Positions 37,493 through 46,366 are shown, numbered from the stretch's first letter. The stretch: DNA of 64,000 nt from Anaerotruncus sp. MC2020 (GCA_000701945.1 KL370840.1:434001-498000); one strand, 5' to 3'. The notes: a model not told the origin generated them from the letters alone. Translations and numbers: made by a program.

Positions 37493-38206
37493 ATGAAAAA
37501 GACCGACAAGACCGCTCTTACTGCCGCTGCTTTTGCGGCTGCGCTCAACATTGTCCCTATGGGGGCGTCGGCGTATGACCCGTCCGAGGAGCCTATTCAG
37601 GACGTTTACGGTCCGCCGATATACTTCGAGACTACCACAGTCGAGGAAATGGTTCCTCAGCCCGACTACGGTCCCATGCCCGCGTGGACTACTGAGACCA
37701 CCGCGGTTACGCAGGACCCCGTCATAACCACGACTGAGATGCAGGCACAGCCCACCTACGGTCCCGAGTTTTTCTGCGGAGACATCACACATGACAATGT
37801 TGTCGATACATTCGACCTCATCGCTATGAGACAGCTTTTCACCAAGAACAAGCTCGGCAAGATACCGTACTCACCTGAGGCTGACTTAAACTACGACGGC
37901 AAGGTCTCACTCGCTGACCTCGTTACGCTCAACAAGTTTATGCTCGGTAATAAGGAATACTTCACTAAGGAAACCGGCGTGCCTACAACTACAACTGAAA
38001 AGACGCGGTATCAGCCCGACCCTGTCACTACTACTACGGAAATGGAGTTCGTGGCTGTATACGGTCCTCCTGCGTGGTTCGAGGAGTCGACAGAGACGAC
38101 TACTGTCCCCGATGAGATTGACGAGCCCGACGTGACAACTACCACGGAAGCGCAGCTTGACCCCTTATATGGACCTCCCTCATGGTTCGGGAAGGAAGAT
38201 AAGTAA
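37493..38206 (+). CDS. Secreted dockerin protein with five YGP motifs, putative radical SAM substrate
   Basis: A 237-residue protein. Signal peptide about 1-27 (G-A-S-A). Motifs Y-G-P-P-I-Y-F (39), Y-G-P-M-P-A-W (59), Y-G-P-E-F-F (89), Y-G-P-P-A-W-F (190) and Y-G-P-P-S-W-F (226) are spaced by Thr-rich linkers. Between the third and fourth lies a type I dockerin (about 95-153) with loop signatures D-I-T-H-D-N-V-V-D and D-L-N-Y-D-G-K-V-S. The start shares M-K-x-T-x-K-T-A-L-T-A-A with the preceding lipoprotein, pointing to common origin. The stop codon overlaps the radical SAM start by one base (TAATG), so the two are coupled. The dockerin would carry the motif array to a cohesin. Modification is inferred. 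Confidence 0.8.
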   Translation: MKKTDKTALTAAAFAAALNIVPMGASAYDPSEEPIQDVYGPPIYFETTTVEEMVPQPDYGPMPAWTTETTAVTQDPVITTTEMQAQPTYGPEFFCGDITHDNVVDTFDLIAMRQLFTKNKLGKIPYSPEADLNYDGKVSLADLVTLNKFMLGNKEYFTKETGVPTTTTEKTRYQPDPVTTTTEMEFVAVYGPPAWFEESTETTTVPDEIDEPDVTTTTEAQLDPLYGPPSWFGKEDK

Positions 38207-39279
38207 TGCTCGACGTAAACGTTAAAAAGGACAATATGAAAACGCTCGAGGCGTACCGCGCGGGACTCATGGTCAAGCCCATGCTCCGCAACCTCTTCCT
38301 CGAGCTCACTGTGCGCTGCAACGAGAGATGTCTCCACTGCGGCAGCAGCTGCGGCGATGTCACGAGCGAGGAGCTCACCGCTACGCAGTATCAGAAATTC
38401 CTCGCCGAGATAAAAGGCGACTTCGGCACCGAAAAGAAAATGCTCTGCATCACGGGCGGAGAGCCGCTCCTGAGAAGCGACTTCTTCGACATCATGGCTT
38501 CCGCGCATGAGCTCGGCTTCAAATGGGGCATGACCAGCAACGGCACCCTCATCGACGAGCACGTAGCAAAAGAGCTCAAGCGCGTCGGCATGAACACTAT
38601 CTCGATAAGCATTGACGGTCTCGAGGAGACACACGACGCATTCCGCCGTACTCCCGGAGGCTGGAAAAAGGCTATGAACGGCATTGACTGCCTTATCCGC
38701 GAGGGAGGCTTCCAAGCTATACAGGCTACGACTGTTGTAACTCATCAGAATATCGGTCAGCTCGACGAGCTCTACAAGATATTCAACGAGATGGACATCG
38801 ACTCGTGGCGTATCATCAATATGGAGCCTGTCGGACGCGCTAAACAGCACCCCGAGCTGGTGCTCACTCCCGACGACTACCGCTATATGTTCGAGTACAT
38901 ACGCAATATGCGCATGAAGGGCGAGCCTGTCACCTACGGGTGCAGTCACTACCTCGGCATGGAGTACGAGCGCGAGGTCCGCGACTGGTACTTCATCTGC
39001 ACTGCGGGTACATACATCGCAAGCATTATGGCTAACGGCGATATCACCGCTTGTCTCGACATCGAGCGCCGTCCCGAGTTCATTCAGGGCAACATCCTCC
39101 GCGACCGCTTCAAGGACGTGTGGGAGAACGGCTTCAAGATTTTCCGCAAGAACCTCTGCGACGAGAACGAGAAGTGCTCGGCGTGCTCCGAGAAAGACCG
39201 CTGCCACGGCGATTCCTACCACAGCTGGGACTTCGACAAGCACGAGCCGCAGGTCTGTTTCAAGGACATACTATTTTAA
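38206..39279 (+). CDS. Radical SAM/SPASM protein, probable peptide maturase
   Basis: A 357-residue enzyme. The radical SAM cluster motif C-x3-C-x2-C is at Cys38, 42 and 45, with G-G-E-P near 84-87. A C-terminal SPASM region has C265-x12-G-x4-C283, then C318, C324-x2-C327-x5-C333 and C351, fitting two auxiliary [4Fe-4S] clusters. SPASM enzymes of this size mostly modify peptides (thioether, C-C or C-O bonds, epimerisation). No separate leader-binding (RRE) domain is seen. It directly follows two genes whose products carry repeated Y-G-P-P-x-x-aromatic motifs, which I propose as its targets. ATG at 38236 with an AAGGA site is an alternative start. Confidence 0.88.
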   Translation: MLDVNVKKDNMKTLEAYRAGLMVKPMLRNLFLELTVRCNERCLHCGSSCGDVTSEELTATQYQKFLAEIKGDFGTEKKMLCITGGEPLLRSDFFDIMASAHELGFKWGMTSNGTLIDEHVAKELKRVGMNTISISIDGLEETHDAFRRTPGGWKKAMNGIDCLIREGGFQAIQATTVVTHQNIGQLDELYKIFNEMDIDSWRIINMEPVGRAKQHPELVLTPDDYRYMFEYIRNMRMKGEPVTYGCSHYLGMEYEREVRDWYFICTAGTYIASIMANGDITACLDIERRPEFIQGNILRDRFKDVWENGFKIFRKNLCDENEKCSACSEKDRCHGDSYHSWDFDKHEPQVCFKDILF

Positions 39280-39307
39280 AAAGAAAGGGACTGCGGTCCC
39301 TTTTCTT
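39279..39307 (+). terminator. Terminator of the radical SAM operon
   Basis: AAGAAAGGGAC and GTCCCTTTTCTT pair (one bulge) around a TGCG loop, with the T run inside the 3' arm. It sits at the stop codon of the radical SAM gene and closes the unit. No strong promoter is seen before the next gene, so some read-through is likely. Confidence 0.75.
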
Positions 39308-39330
39308 GATTCTGTAAAAGGAGATAATCA

Positions 39331-40080
39331 ATGAAATTCATATCATGGAACGTTAACGGCTTCCGCGCGTGCCTCACTAAGGGCTTCGCCGACTTCTTCG
39401 CGCAGGCGGACGCTGACATTTTCTGCATTCAGGAGTCAAAAATGCAGCCCGACCAAGCCGACTTCGCGCCCGAGGGCTACCACTGCTACTGGCACAGTGC
39501 CATAAAAAAGGGCTACTCGGGAACTGCCGTGTTCACCAAGCAGGAGCCGCTCTCCGTCACCTACGGGCTCAACGGCGAGCACCTCGATGAGGGCAGGGTC
39601 ATCACCTGCGAGTACGACGGATTCTACTTCGTGTGCTGCTACGTCCCCAACGCGCAGGACGGGCTGAAGCGCATTGACTACCGCATGGAGTTCGAGGACG
39701 CTATGCGCGCGTATCTCTCCGAGCTCGACAAGAAAAAGCCTGTCGTCTACTGCGGTGACCTCAACGTCGCGCACAATGAGATAGACCTCAAGAACCCCAA
39801 GTCAAACGCGGGAAATGCGGGCTTCTCCGACGAGGAGCGCGGGAAGTTCAATGAGCTGCTCGCTGCGGGCTTCTCCGACTCATTCCGCACGCTCTACCCC
39901 GATACGGTCACGTATTCGTGGTGGTCGTATCGCTTCAAGGCTCGCGAGAAGAACGCGGGCTGGCGTATTGACTATTTTGTCGTGTCCGAGAGGCTGATGA
40001 GCAAGGTCGCTGATTCGCGCATACTGACCGATATCATGGGCAGCGACCACTGTCCCGTAGAGCTCGACATCGAGCTCTGA
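39331..40080 (+). CDS. xth: Exodeoxyribonuclease III / AP endonuclease
   Basis: A 249-residue enzyme of the ExoIII/EEP family. Catalytic signatures: S-W-N-V-N-G at the start, I-Q-E-S-K (metal Glu), C-G-D-L-N-V-A-H and the terminal G-S-D-H-C-P with catalytic Asp-His. It cuts DNA at abasic sites in base excision repair. First of three closely spaced plus-strand genes (xth, SDR, HD). Confidence 0.95.
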   Translation: MKFISWNVNGFRACLTKGFADFFAQADADIFCIQESKMQPDQADFAPEGYHCYWHSAIKKGYSGTAVFTKQEPLSVTYGLNGEHLDEGRVITCEYDGFYFVCCYVPNAQDGLKRIDYRMEFEDAMRAYLSELDKKKPVVYCGDLNVAHNEIDLKNPKSNAGNAGFSDEERGKFNELLAAGFSDSFRTLYPDTVTYSWWSYRFKAREKNAGWRIDYFVVSERLMSKVADSRILTDIMGSDHCPVELDIEL

Positions 40081-40092
40081 AAGGAGCATAAT

Positions 40093-40800
40093 ATGCCAAG
40101 AACTGCACTCGTTACTGGCGGCTCGGGCGGTATCGGAGCGGCTATCTGCCGCAGACTCGCCGCGGACGGCTGCCTCGTCTATGTAGGCTATTTCTCCTCG
40201 CAGGCGAAGGCGGAGGCTCTCGCCACCGAAATCGGCGGAAAAGCCGTGAAGCTCGATGTGACCTCCCCTGCCGATATCGAAAAAGCAGCGGAGCTCTGCG
40301 GAGCGGTCGATATCCTCGTCAACAATGCGGGAGTGTCCGAAATAGGGCTGTTTGACAGCCTCCCCGCCGACAGGTGCCGCCGTATCACCGAGGTCAACCT
40401 CGTCGGAGCCATGAGCTGCGCCCGCACGTTCGTCAAGCCCATGATAGCCCGTAAATCGGGCTGTATCGTCAATATCTCCTCCATGTGGGGACAGGTCGGC
40501 GCGTCGTGCGAGGTCGACTACTCAGCCTCAAAGGCGGGGCTTATCGGGTTCACTAAGGCACTCGCAAAGGAGGTCGCTCCCTCGGGGATAAGGGTCAACT
40601 GCGTCTCCCCGGGATTTATCATGACCGAGATGAACTCGCACTTCTCCGCGGACGACCTCGAGCTCATCCGCGAGGACATTCCGCTCGGCATCTTCGGCGA
40701 GCCCCGTCACGTAGCAGACGCTGTTGCGTTCCTCATCTCACCGCAGGCTGAATACATCACGGGACAGATACTCGCAGTAAACGGCGGAATGGTGATATGA
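40093..40800 (+). CDS. Short-chain dehydrogenase/reductase (FabG-like)
   Basis: A 235-residue SDR. The cofactor motif T-G-G-S-G-G-I-G is at residues 8-15 and N-N-A-G near 77. The catalytic set is Ser in I-S-S-M-W and Y-S-A-S-K. The C-terminal N-G-G-M-V-I is typical of the FabG group. It may act as 3-oxoacyl-ACP reductase or on another small carbonyl. No fatty-acid genes are nearby, so the role is open. Confidence 0.9.
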   Translation: MPRTALVTGGSGGIGAAICRRLAADGCLVYVGYFSSQAKAEALATEIGGKAVKLDVTSPADIEKAAELCGAVDILVNNAGVSEIGLFDSLPADRCRRITEVNLVGAMSCARTFVKPMIARKSGCIVNISSMWGQVGASCEVDYSASKAGLIGFTKALAKEVAPSGIRVNCVSPGFIMTEMNSHFSADDLELIREDIPLGIFGEPRHVADAVAFLISPQAEYITGQILAVNGGMVI

Positions 40801-40809
40801 GGTGATATC

Positions 40810-41394
40810 ATGAATGACAGGATAAAAAAACAGCTCGATTTCATGCTCGAGCTCGACAAAATGAAGAATCTCTACCGTCAGACCTATGTCCTCCACGAGG
40901 ACAGGAAGGAAAACGACGCCGAGCACTCGTGGCACCTCGCGATACTGGCGATGCTCCTCAGTGAGTACGCCGCTCAGCCCGTGGACGTGCTCCACGTGAT
41001 GAAAATGGTGCTCATACATGATGTGGTCGAGATAGACGCGGGCGATACATACTGCTACGACGCGGAGGGATACAAGTCCAAGGCTGACCGCGAGGAAAAA
41101 GCCGCTCAGCGCATATTCGGGCTCCTGCCCGATGACCAGCGCGAGGAGTTCTATACGCTGTGGCGCGAATTCGAGGACTCCGAAACTAGCGACGCGAGGT
41201 TCGCCGCCATGCTCGACCGCCTCCAGCCGATAATGCTCAACTACACTAAGGGCGGCAGGTCATGGCAGGAGCACGGCATTCACAAGGAACAGGTGCTCGC
41301 ACGAAATCTGCCGTATCTGTCCGAATCAGAACAGCTCGCTGACGTAATCAGGTCTGTGATAGACGACGCCGCAGAAAAGGGCTGGCTCAAATAG
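40810..41394 (+). CDS. HD-domain phosphohydrolase (YfbR/HDDC2-like)
   Basis: A 194-residue HD protein with metal-binding H-S-W-H near 41-44 and the H-D pair in L-I-H-D-V-V-E-I-D near 75-83. Family members act as 5'-nucleotidases on deoxynucleoside monophosphates. It starts 10 bases after the SDR stop. Substrate is inferred from family only. Confidence 0.88.
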   Translation: MNDRIKKQLDFMLELDKMKNLYRQTYVLHEDRKENDAEHSWHLAILAMLLSEYAAQPVDVLHVMKMVLIHDVVEIDAGDTYCYDAEGYKSKADREEKAAQRIFGLLPDDQREEFYTLWREFEDSETSDARFAAMLDRLQPIMLNYTKGGRSWQEHGIHKEQVLARNLPYLSESEQLADVIRSVIDDAAEKGWLK

Positions 41395-41490
41395 CTATTG
41401 TCAGTTTGCACAAATCAAACGTACCGTTTCCATACACTATTACTAAATCGCCGAAAATAATGACAGAATTATGATATTTTGAAAATCCGC

Positions 41491-41519
41491 TTGAAAGTTG
41501 ATTTCCAATATGATATCAT
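41491..41519 (+). promoter_or_regulatory. Probable promoter of the LTA-synthase-like gene
   Basis: TTGAAA (41491-41496), 17-base spacer, TATCAT (41514-41519), about 90 bases before the start. The rest of 41395-41608 is AT-rich, with no other clear element. Confidence 0.55.
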
Positions 41520-41608
41520 TATCCTATGAAAATCCCATATTTATAAGTTTTTTCGGCTTTAACCACAACATATAGACACGTTTTTCTGTTTCAAACGGAG
41601 GAAAGTAA

Positions 41609-43469
41609 ATGACTGATACACTCAATGCAAACAAAACCACAAAAAAAGACTTCCTCAGCAAGCTGAAGAAGTATAATGCCATACGCGAGGAGAACACCGA
41701 GAAATACAAGTGGCTCAACCTCGCGCTGATGATATTCTTCCCTGTCTTTATCACCTGCATGGCGGAGATAAACCAGTTCAAGAAGGTGTCCGCGTTCGCA
41801 CGCTTCGTTGCTGACCGTCCGTCGGTCTTCCTCTTCGACATCACTGCCGCAGGCGTGCTCTTCATACTTCTGCTGACGGCGTTCCGCAAGGGCTGGGTAG
41901 CCTCGCTTATTCAGGGCTTCGTCTATATGGCGCTCAGTATCACCGAGCTCTTCAAGTACAACACCAACGGAAACCACCTCATTCTTTCCGATATGAAGCT
42001 CGTCAAGAGTGTTAAAAGTCTCAAATCCTTCGCGTACATAAAGATAACTCCCGCCCTCATCATCTACTGCGTGATAGTTGCGCTCGTTATCATCGCGATT
42101 TTCCACTTCAATCCCGTTCTCCCGCACCACGTCCCCTTCAAGCGTGCGGCTGCGGCTATTGTCTGCACGATACTCTGCACGGGAATGATAATCGTCCCCT
42201 CTATACAAGCTGTTCAAGCTCGATACTACTGCCGCTACGAACGCGTTCATTCTCAATGAAAAGTTTGACCATAACAGCTTCCTCGCCTTCCTCGTTGAGA
42301 CGGCGTCGGAAAGCTACTCCAACAGGCTCTCCGAGCCCGATAACTACAGCGAGGAGCTCGTCGACAACATCACGGACGATGTTCAGGTCGCAAGCGCGGC
42401 AGGCTTCAAGGACGGCGTACAGCCCAACGTTATCGTTATCATGAGCGAGTCCTACGCCGATTTCCGCGTATTCGACCAGCTCACCGTCGACGACAAATAC
42501 TACGAGGGCTTCGATAAGGCTCGCTCCGAGGGCTTTGCGGGTACTGCTATCACTCCCACATATGCGAGCTATACGGTCCGCTCCGAGTTCGAGCTGCTGT
42601 TCGGTCTCCCCGTAAGAGGTCTGAACGCGCCCAATATGCCGCAGAGAGTCCTTGCCGAGCGCGAACAGCCCGCTCTCGCTCAGTACTACAAGAGCTGGGG
42701 CTACAAGACCGCTTATGTTCATCCCTTCCTCGGCTCGTTCTACAGCAGAACGCGCATCTACCGCCAGTTCGGCTTCGACCAGCTCATCTTCCACGACGAT
42801 ATCGACGGCGTTACCGATTTCACGGTGCCTGTTGAACACTACGGCACATACGTCGACGACAAGACCGTCTATGACCAGCTCTACAAGCTCGTCAAGGACA
42901 CCGACGAGCCAATGTACATACACACTACAACGATGCAGAACCACCAGCCCTATGACCAGGGCGATGACCCCAGCGACGAGTTCGGCAACTACCTCCAGTG
43001 GGTACAGCACTCCAACGATGGCTTGACTGCCTTCCTCGACGAGCTCAAACAGCTCGACGAGCCTACGCTCGTCTTCTTCGTGGGCGACCACTTCCCCTCG
43101 ATGAGAGGCGACACAAGCGTTTACAATCAGCTCGACCTCAACGGCTCAAATTGCAGTGTGCTCTATGAGCAGGAATACTTCATCTGGGACAACTACGGCG
43201 CTGATTACAGCTCCGTACCCGAGGAGCCCGTCTCCTTCTTCTATATGCCCTATGTCCTCATCGACATCATCGGCGCTCCGCATGACGAGTTCATCGAGAA
43301 AATGGACGGCTATATGAAGTCCGTTCCCGTTTATTCCGTCGACTACAATGACGGCACTCCCGACAACGAGGAGCTCGACGTCCTCACATATGACCGCGTT
43401 ATCGGCGACGTTTACTCGCCCTGCCCGATACCGAGCGAGGCATTCGAGGCAAAAAAAGGCGCAAAATAA
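41609..43469 (+). pseudogene. LTA synthase-like membrane sulfatase, broken by a +1 frameshift at the CCCC run near 42196-42199
   Basis: The first part (41609 to about 42197) encodes an N-terminal region with about five membrane helices. It runs out of frame and stops at 42259. Continuing in the next frame from about 42198 gives a smooth alkaline-phosphatase/sulfatase domain to 43469, including I-V-I-M-S-E-S-Y-A, S-Y-T-V-R-S-E-F-E-L-L-F-G (nucleophile Thr region) and V-G-D-H-F-P-S. Removing one C from the four-C run (42196-42199) joins the two as V-P-L-Y-K-L-F-K-L-D without a break, about 619 residues. Intact homologues transfer phosphoglycerol to a surface polymer. The rest of the second frame shows no other damage, so this is a recent mutation, phase variation or a sequencing error. 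Confidence 0.82.
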
Positions 43470-43861
43470 TGAAACAGCTTACAACAGGCATAAAAGGTAC
43501 AGCCGCTGTCAGGGCTGAAAAAGGCAATCTCGCCTCTGCTATGGGAAGCGGCGCGCTCGATGTGTTCGCTACTCCCGCTATGATAGCTCTCATGGAAAAT
43601 GCGGCGAGCAACGCGCTCGCGGACTACCTCGAGGACGACGAGACTACGGTCGGAACTGCTCTCGATGTTCAGCACCTTGCGGCTACTCCCGAGGGCATGG
43701 ACGTCACCGCTGAGGCTGTTCTAACTGAGATAAACGGACGCGAGTTCACCTTCGAGGTTACTGCTTCCGACAGCTCAGGACTCATCGGCAAGGGCACTCA
43801 CAAGCGCTTCCTCGTATACGGCGGACGCTTCCTCGAAAAGGCACAGGCTAAGCTCAAATGA
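43469..43861 (+). CDS. Thioesterase, hotdog fold (FlK-like)
   Basis: A 130-residue single-domain protein resembling the fluoroacetyl-CoA thioesterase/FlK group: conserved T-P-A-M-I-A-L-M-E-N-A-A near 34-45, G-T-A-L-D-V-Q-H-L-A near 62-71 and G-K-G-T-H-K-R-F near 106-113. Likely hydrolyses a small acyl-CoA. Its start overlaps the stop of the preceding gene by one base. A strong terminator follows. Confidence 0.85.
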   Translation: MKQLTTGIKGTAAVRAEKGNLASAMGSGALDVFATPAMIALMENAASNALADYLEDDETTVGTALDVQHLAATPEGMDVTAEAVLTEINGREFTFEVTASDSSGLIGKGTHKRFLVYGGRFLEKAQAKLK

Positions 43862-43865
43862 TATC

Positions 43866-43900
43866 ATCCCGCAGGAATATAGCTCCTGCGGGATTTTTTC
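43866..43900 (+). terminator. Terminator after the thioesterase gene
   Basis: TCCCGCAGGA and TCCTGCGGGA form a 10-bp perfect stem with a 7-base loop, followed by six T residues. Confidence 0.93.
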
Positions 43901-44008
43901 AATATGTTATCATATATTTATCACATATACCCTTATAATAAAGTATGGTGAATAATTATGGTCACAGGCGGAAAGCCTATAGATATTACATTTGTGAGGT
44001 AAAATATC

Positions 44009-45406
44009 ATGTCTGAGTTTTACAGCGAACAGAATAATCCCGAAACTCCGCAGTCCGACAACGGCGCCTACTCCTACTACGAGGCTCCTGCCTCTGCACC
44101 CGAGCCGTCCCCCAAAAAGCACAAGTCCAACCATACAGCTCTGAAGGTTGCCGCTTTCGTGCTCTCGCTCGTGCTCGTAGGTGCGGGCTCCGTGCAGGTC
44201 TACAAGTTCTGGGACGACAGCAAGATACAGGTTACCGAAGAGGACGAGGATATCGTTATACCCGAAAAGGCAAAGGAAATTGCTTCCATTGTCAAGGACG
44301 GCACGCTCCCCGCGTCACCTCCGCCGAAAAATCTGCCGAGCCTCTTTGATATCGCTGCCCGCACTGACGCCAAGCAGCTCCCCGACATCGTTGACGATAT
44401 TATGCCCTCAGTAGTTGGCGTTTCGTCGACCTTCGAGATAAACGAGCCGTATACGACATGGGGCTGGGGCGGATTCCAGTCCGAGACAAGAAAGCGTCAG
44501 GCTACTGGCACGGGTACAGGAATTGTCATGACCGATGACGGCTACATCGTCACTAACGCGCACTGCGTATACGATGAGGAGTACAACGCGGGCGAGGCTG
44601 TCAGCGTGTATGTGCTGTTCAGCGACCAGTCCAAGCACGACGCGAAAATCATCGCTTATGACACCGAGACAGATATCGCCGTCCTCAAGATTGACGCTAC
44701 AGGTCTCAAGCCCGCTACCTTTGGCAACAGCGACGACCTCCGCGTAGGTGAGCTCGTCATTGCTGTAGGCAACCCTCTCGGCTTTGACCTCTTCGGCTCC
44801 GTAACGAGCGGCATAGTTTCCGCTCTGAATCGTCAGATAGCTATAAATGAAAAGCACATGACCCTTATCCAGACCGACGCTGCTATCAACTCGGGCAACT
44901 CTGGCGGTCCCTTGCTCAACAGCTGCGGACAGGTCATCGGCATCAACTCCGCTAAGATGTCCTCGAGCTACGGCTCCGCAAGCGTTGAGGGTCTCGGCTT
45001 CGCTATCCCGATAAACGAGGCGAAGGCTATCGTCGACGACCTCATCTACAACGGCTACGTTACAGGCAGACCGCAGATTGGTATCAGCGGCGTGGATATT
45101 TCTGAGTCGTATTCGAGCTACCTCGGCATACCTATGGGCGTGTATGTTCGTGCTGTATCTGAGGGCAGCGCTGCCGAGCTCGCAGGCATCAAGCCTGGCG
45201 ATGTTATCATAGGTATCGAGGACGAGGCTGTCACCACTATGGACGAGCTCAACTCGATAAAGAACAAGTTCAAGGCAGGCGACACGATAACCCTCAAGAT
45301 AAGCCGCGACGGCAACGACCTTGACGTAACTCTCAGGCTTCAGGACGCTAATGCCGACAAGGCAGGCAAAAAGAACGGCACCGAGACAACTGAGGCTGCC
45401 GAATAA
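44009..45406 (+). CDS. HtrA/DegP-like membrane serine protease with PDZ domain
   Basis: A 465-residue protein. A cytosolic tail rich in Pro/Tyr (1-42) is followed by one membrane helix (about 44-66) and an extracytoplasmic linker. The trypsin-like domain covers about 125-340 with triad His185 (T-N-A-H-C), Asp222 (T-D-I-A-V) and Ser298 (G-N-S-G-G-P). One PDZ domain (about 355-445) follows. It degrades or refolds damaged exported proteins. Upstream, TATAAT at 43934-43939 lacks a matching -35, so expression may need an activator or another sigma factor. Confidence 0.94.
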   Translation: MSEFYSEQNNPETPQSDNGAYSYYEAPASAPEPSPKKHKSNHTALKVAAFVLSLVLVGAGSVQVYKFWDDSKIQVTEEDEDIVIPEKAKEIASIVKDGTLPASPPPKNLPSLFDIAARTDAKQLPDIVDDIMPSVVGVSSTFEINEPYTTWGWGGFQSETRKRQATGTGTGIVMTDDGYIVTNAHCVYDEEYNAGEAVSVYVLFSDQSKHDAKIIAYDTETDIAVLKIDATGLKPATFGNSDDLRVGELVIAVGNPLGFDLFGSVTSGIVSALNRQIAINEKHMTLIQTDAAINSGNSGGPLLNSCGQVIGINSAKMSSSYGSASVEGLGFAIPINEAKAIVDDLIYNGYVTGRPQIGISGVDISESYSSYLGIPMGVYVRAVSEGSAAELAGIKPGDVIIGIEDEAVTTMDELNSIKNKFKAGDTITLKISRDGNDLDVTLRLQDANADKAGKKNGTETTEAAE

Positions 45407-45414
45407 ATGCAAAA

Positions 45415-45454
45415 GAAAGGGCGTGGTGATAATTCACCACGCCCTCGTTTTTTT
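45415..45454. terminator. Bidirectional terminator between htrA-like and TM2 genes
   Basis: A perfect 11-bp stem (GGGCGTGGTGA, 45419-45429, with 45434-45444), a 4-base loop and a seven-T run on the plus side. The minus side reads TTTCTTTTGC. Confidence 0.92.
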
Positions 45455-45463
45455 CGTTAAGTC

Positions 45464-45874
45464 TTAGTCTGAAAGCGGATTGCCCTGTGCGTCGGTAGTA
45501 ATGCTGCCGCAAAGTATCATTATGCCCTCGATGAGTCCCCATATCTCGCTCACAACTGCAAGCATACCGCAGCTGAGAACAGTTATAAGGAGCTGAGCAA
45601 GACCCTTGCCAGTATAGCCGAGGTAGAAGTTGTGTATGCCAAAACCACCGAGGAAGATTCCGAGCAGTCCTGCTGCTACCTTTGACTTTGCACCCGGCAT
45701 TGTGGCTGCTCCTCCTGCTGTAGCAAATCCGCAGGTGAGACACGCAGCCTGTCCGGGCTGTACCTGACTTCCGCAGTTTGCGCAGAAGCGGTCGCCGCCT
45801 CCTACAGGCACGCCGCAGTTAGTACATACAACAGCGCCCTGTTCTACAGCGTTGCCGCAATTCTTACAATACAT
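45464..45874 (-). CDS. TM2-domain protein with N-terminal zinc ribbons
   Basis: A 136-residue protein. The first 50 residues hold three C-x2-C pairs (C-K-N-C-G, C-T-N-C-G, C-A-N-C-G) plus C-L-T-C-G, enough for two zinc ribbons. A TM2 domain (about 63-125) follows with two membrane helices and the G-I-F-L-G-G-F-G-I-H-N-F-Y-L-G signature. Function of TM2 proteins in bacteria is unknown. A close paralogue is encoded 20 bases upstream on the same strand, so the pair is a tandem duplication transcribed together. Confidence 0.88.
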   Translation of the reverse strand: MYCKNCGNAVEQGAVVCTNCGVPVGGGDRFCANCGSQVQPGQAACLTCGFATAGGAATMPGAKSKVAAGLLGIFLGGFGIHNFYLGYTGKGLAQLLITVLSCGMLAVVSEIWGLIEGIMILCGSITTDAQGNPLSD

Positions 45875-45894
45875 ATCTCATCCCTCCGATCATG

Positions 45895-46341
45895 TCAGTC
45901 TGCAAGCGGTACGCCGTTCGCATCGGTGTTGATGCTGCCGCAGAGTATCATTATGCCCTCTACAAGTCCCCAGATGGGAGTAATAAAAGCAAGCGGAATA
46001 AGTATTCCGCAGGATATTGCAGAAAGGACTATCGCAGCAATAGCGATGCTGAGCTGTGCTACAGCCTTGCCTGTATATCCGAGATAAAAATTATGTACTC
46101 CGTAGCCGCCGAGGAAGATTCCGAGCAGTCCTGCTGCCATCTTCGACTTCGCACCCGGCACGGCGGGAGCCTTCTGAACTGTATTCGCTGCAAATCCGCA
46201 TGACATACATACTGCCGCTTCGGGCGGGAGCTGTGCTCCGCAGTTTGCACAGTAGTTCGTGCCCTGTCCTACAGGTACTCCGCAGCTCGTACATACAGCT
46301 GCGCCCTGCTCTACAGGATTGCCGCAATTCTTACAATACAT
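45895..46341 (-). CDS. TM2-domain protein with N-terminal zinc ribbons (paralogue)
   Basis: A 148-residue paralogue of the next gene with the same plan: zinc ribbons (1-55), then a TM2 domain with L-G-I-F-L-G-G-Y-G-V-H-N-F-Y-L-G. It differs by a longer hydrophobic insert (A-I-A-A-I-V-L-S-A-I) between the helices. First gene of the pair, with a consensus promoter and a leader hairpin. No function can be assigned. Confidence 0.88.
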   Translation of the reverse strand: MYCKNCGNPVEQGAAVCTSCGVPVGQGTNYCANCGAQLPPEAAVCMSCGFAANTVQKAPAVPGAKSKMAAGLLGIFLGGYGVHNFYLGYTGKAVAQLSIAIAAIVLSAISCGILIPLAFITPIWGLVEGIMILCGSINTDANGVPLAD

Positions 46342-46366
46342 AGTTATTTCCTCCTTTACGTCCGCT

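Noticed and set aside
37110..38206. YGPP proteins as simple low-complexity cell-wall linkers
   Set aside because: The motif spacing, the aromatic at +6, the shared promoter and the coupled radical SAM gene are hard to explain as a plain linker, although this cannot be excluded from sequence alone.
41609..42259. First half of the LTA-like gene as a separate 216-residue membrane protein
   Set aside because: The next frame continues the same protein without a start codon or ribosome site at the junction; one base change restores the full gene.
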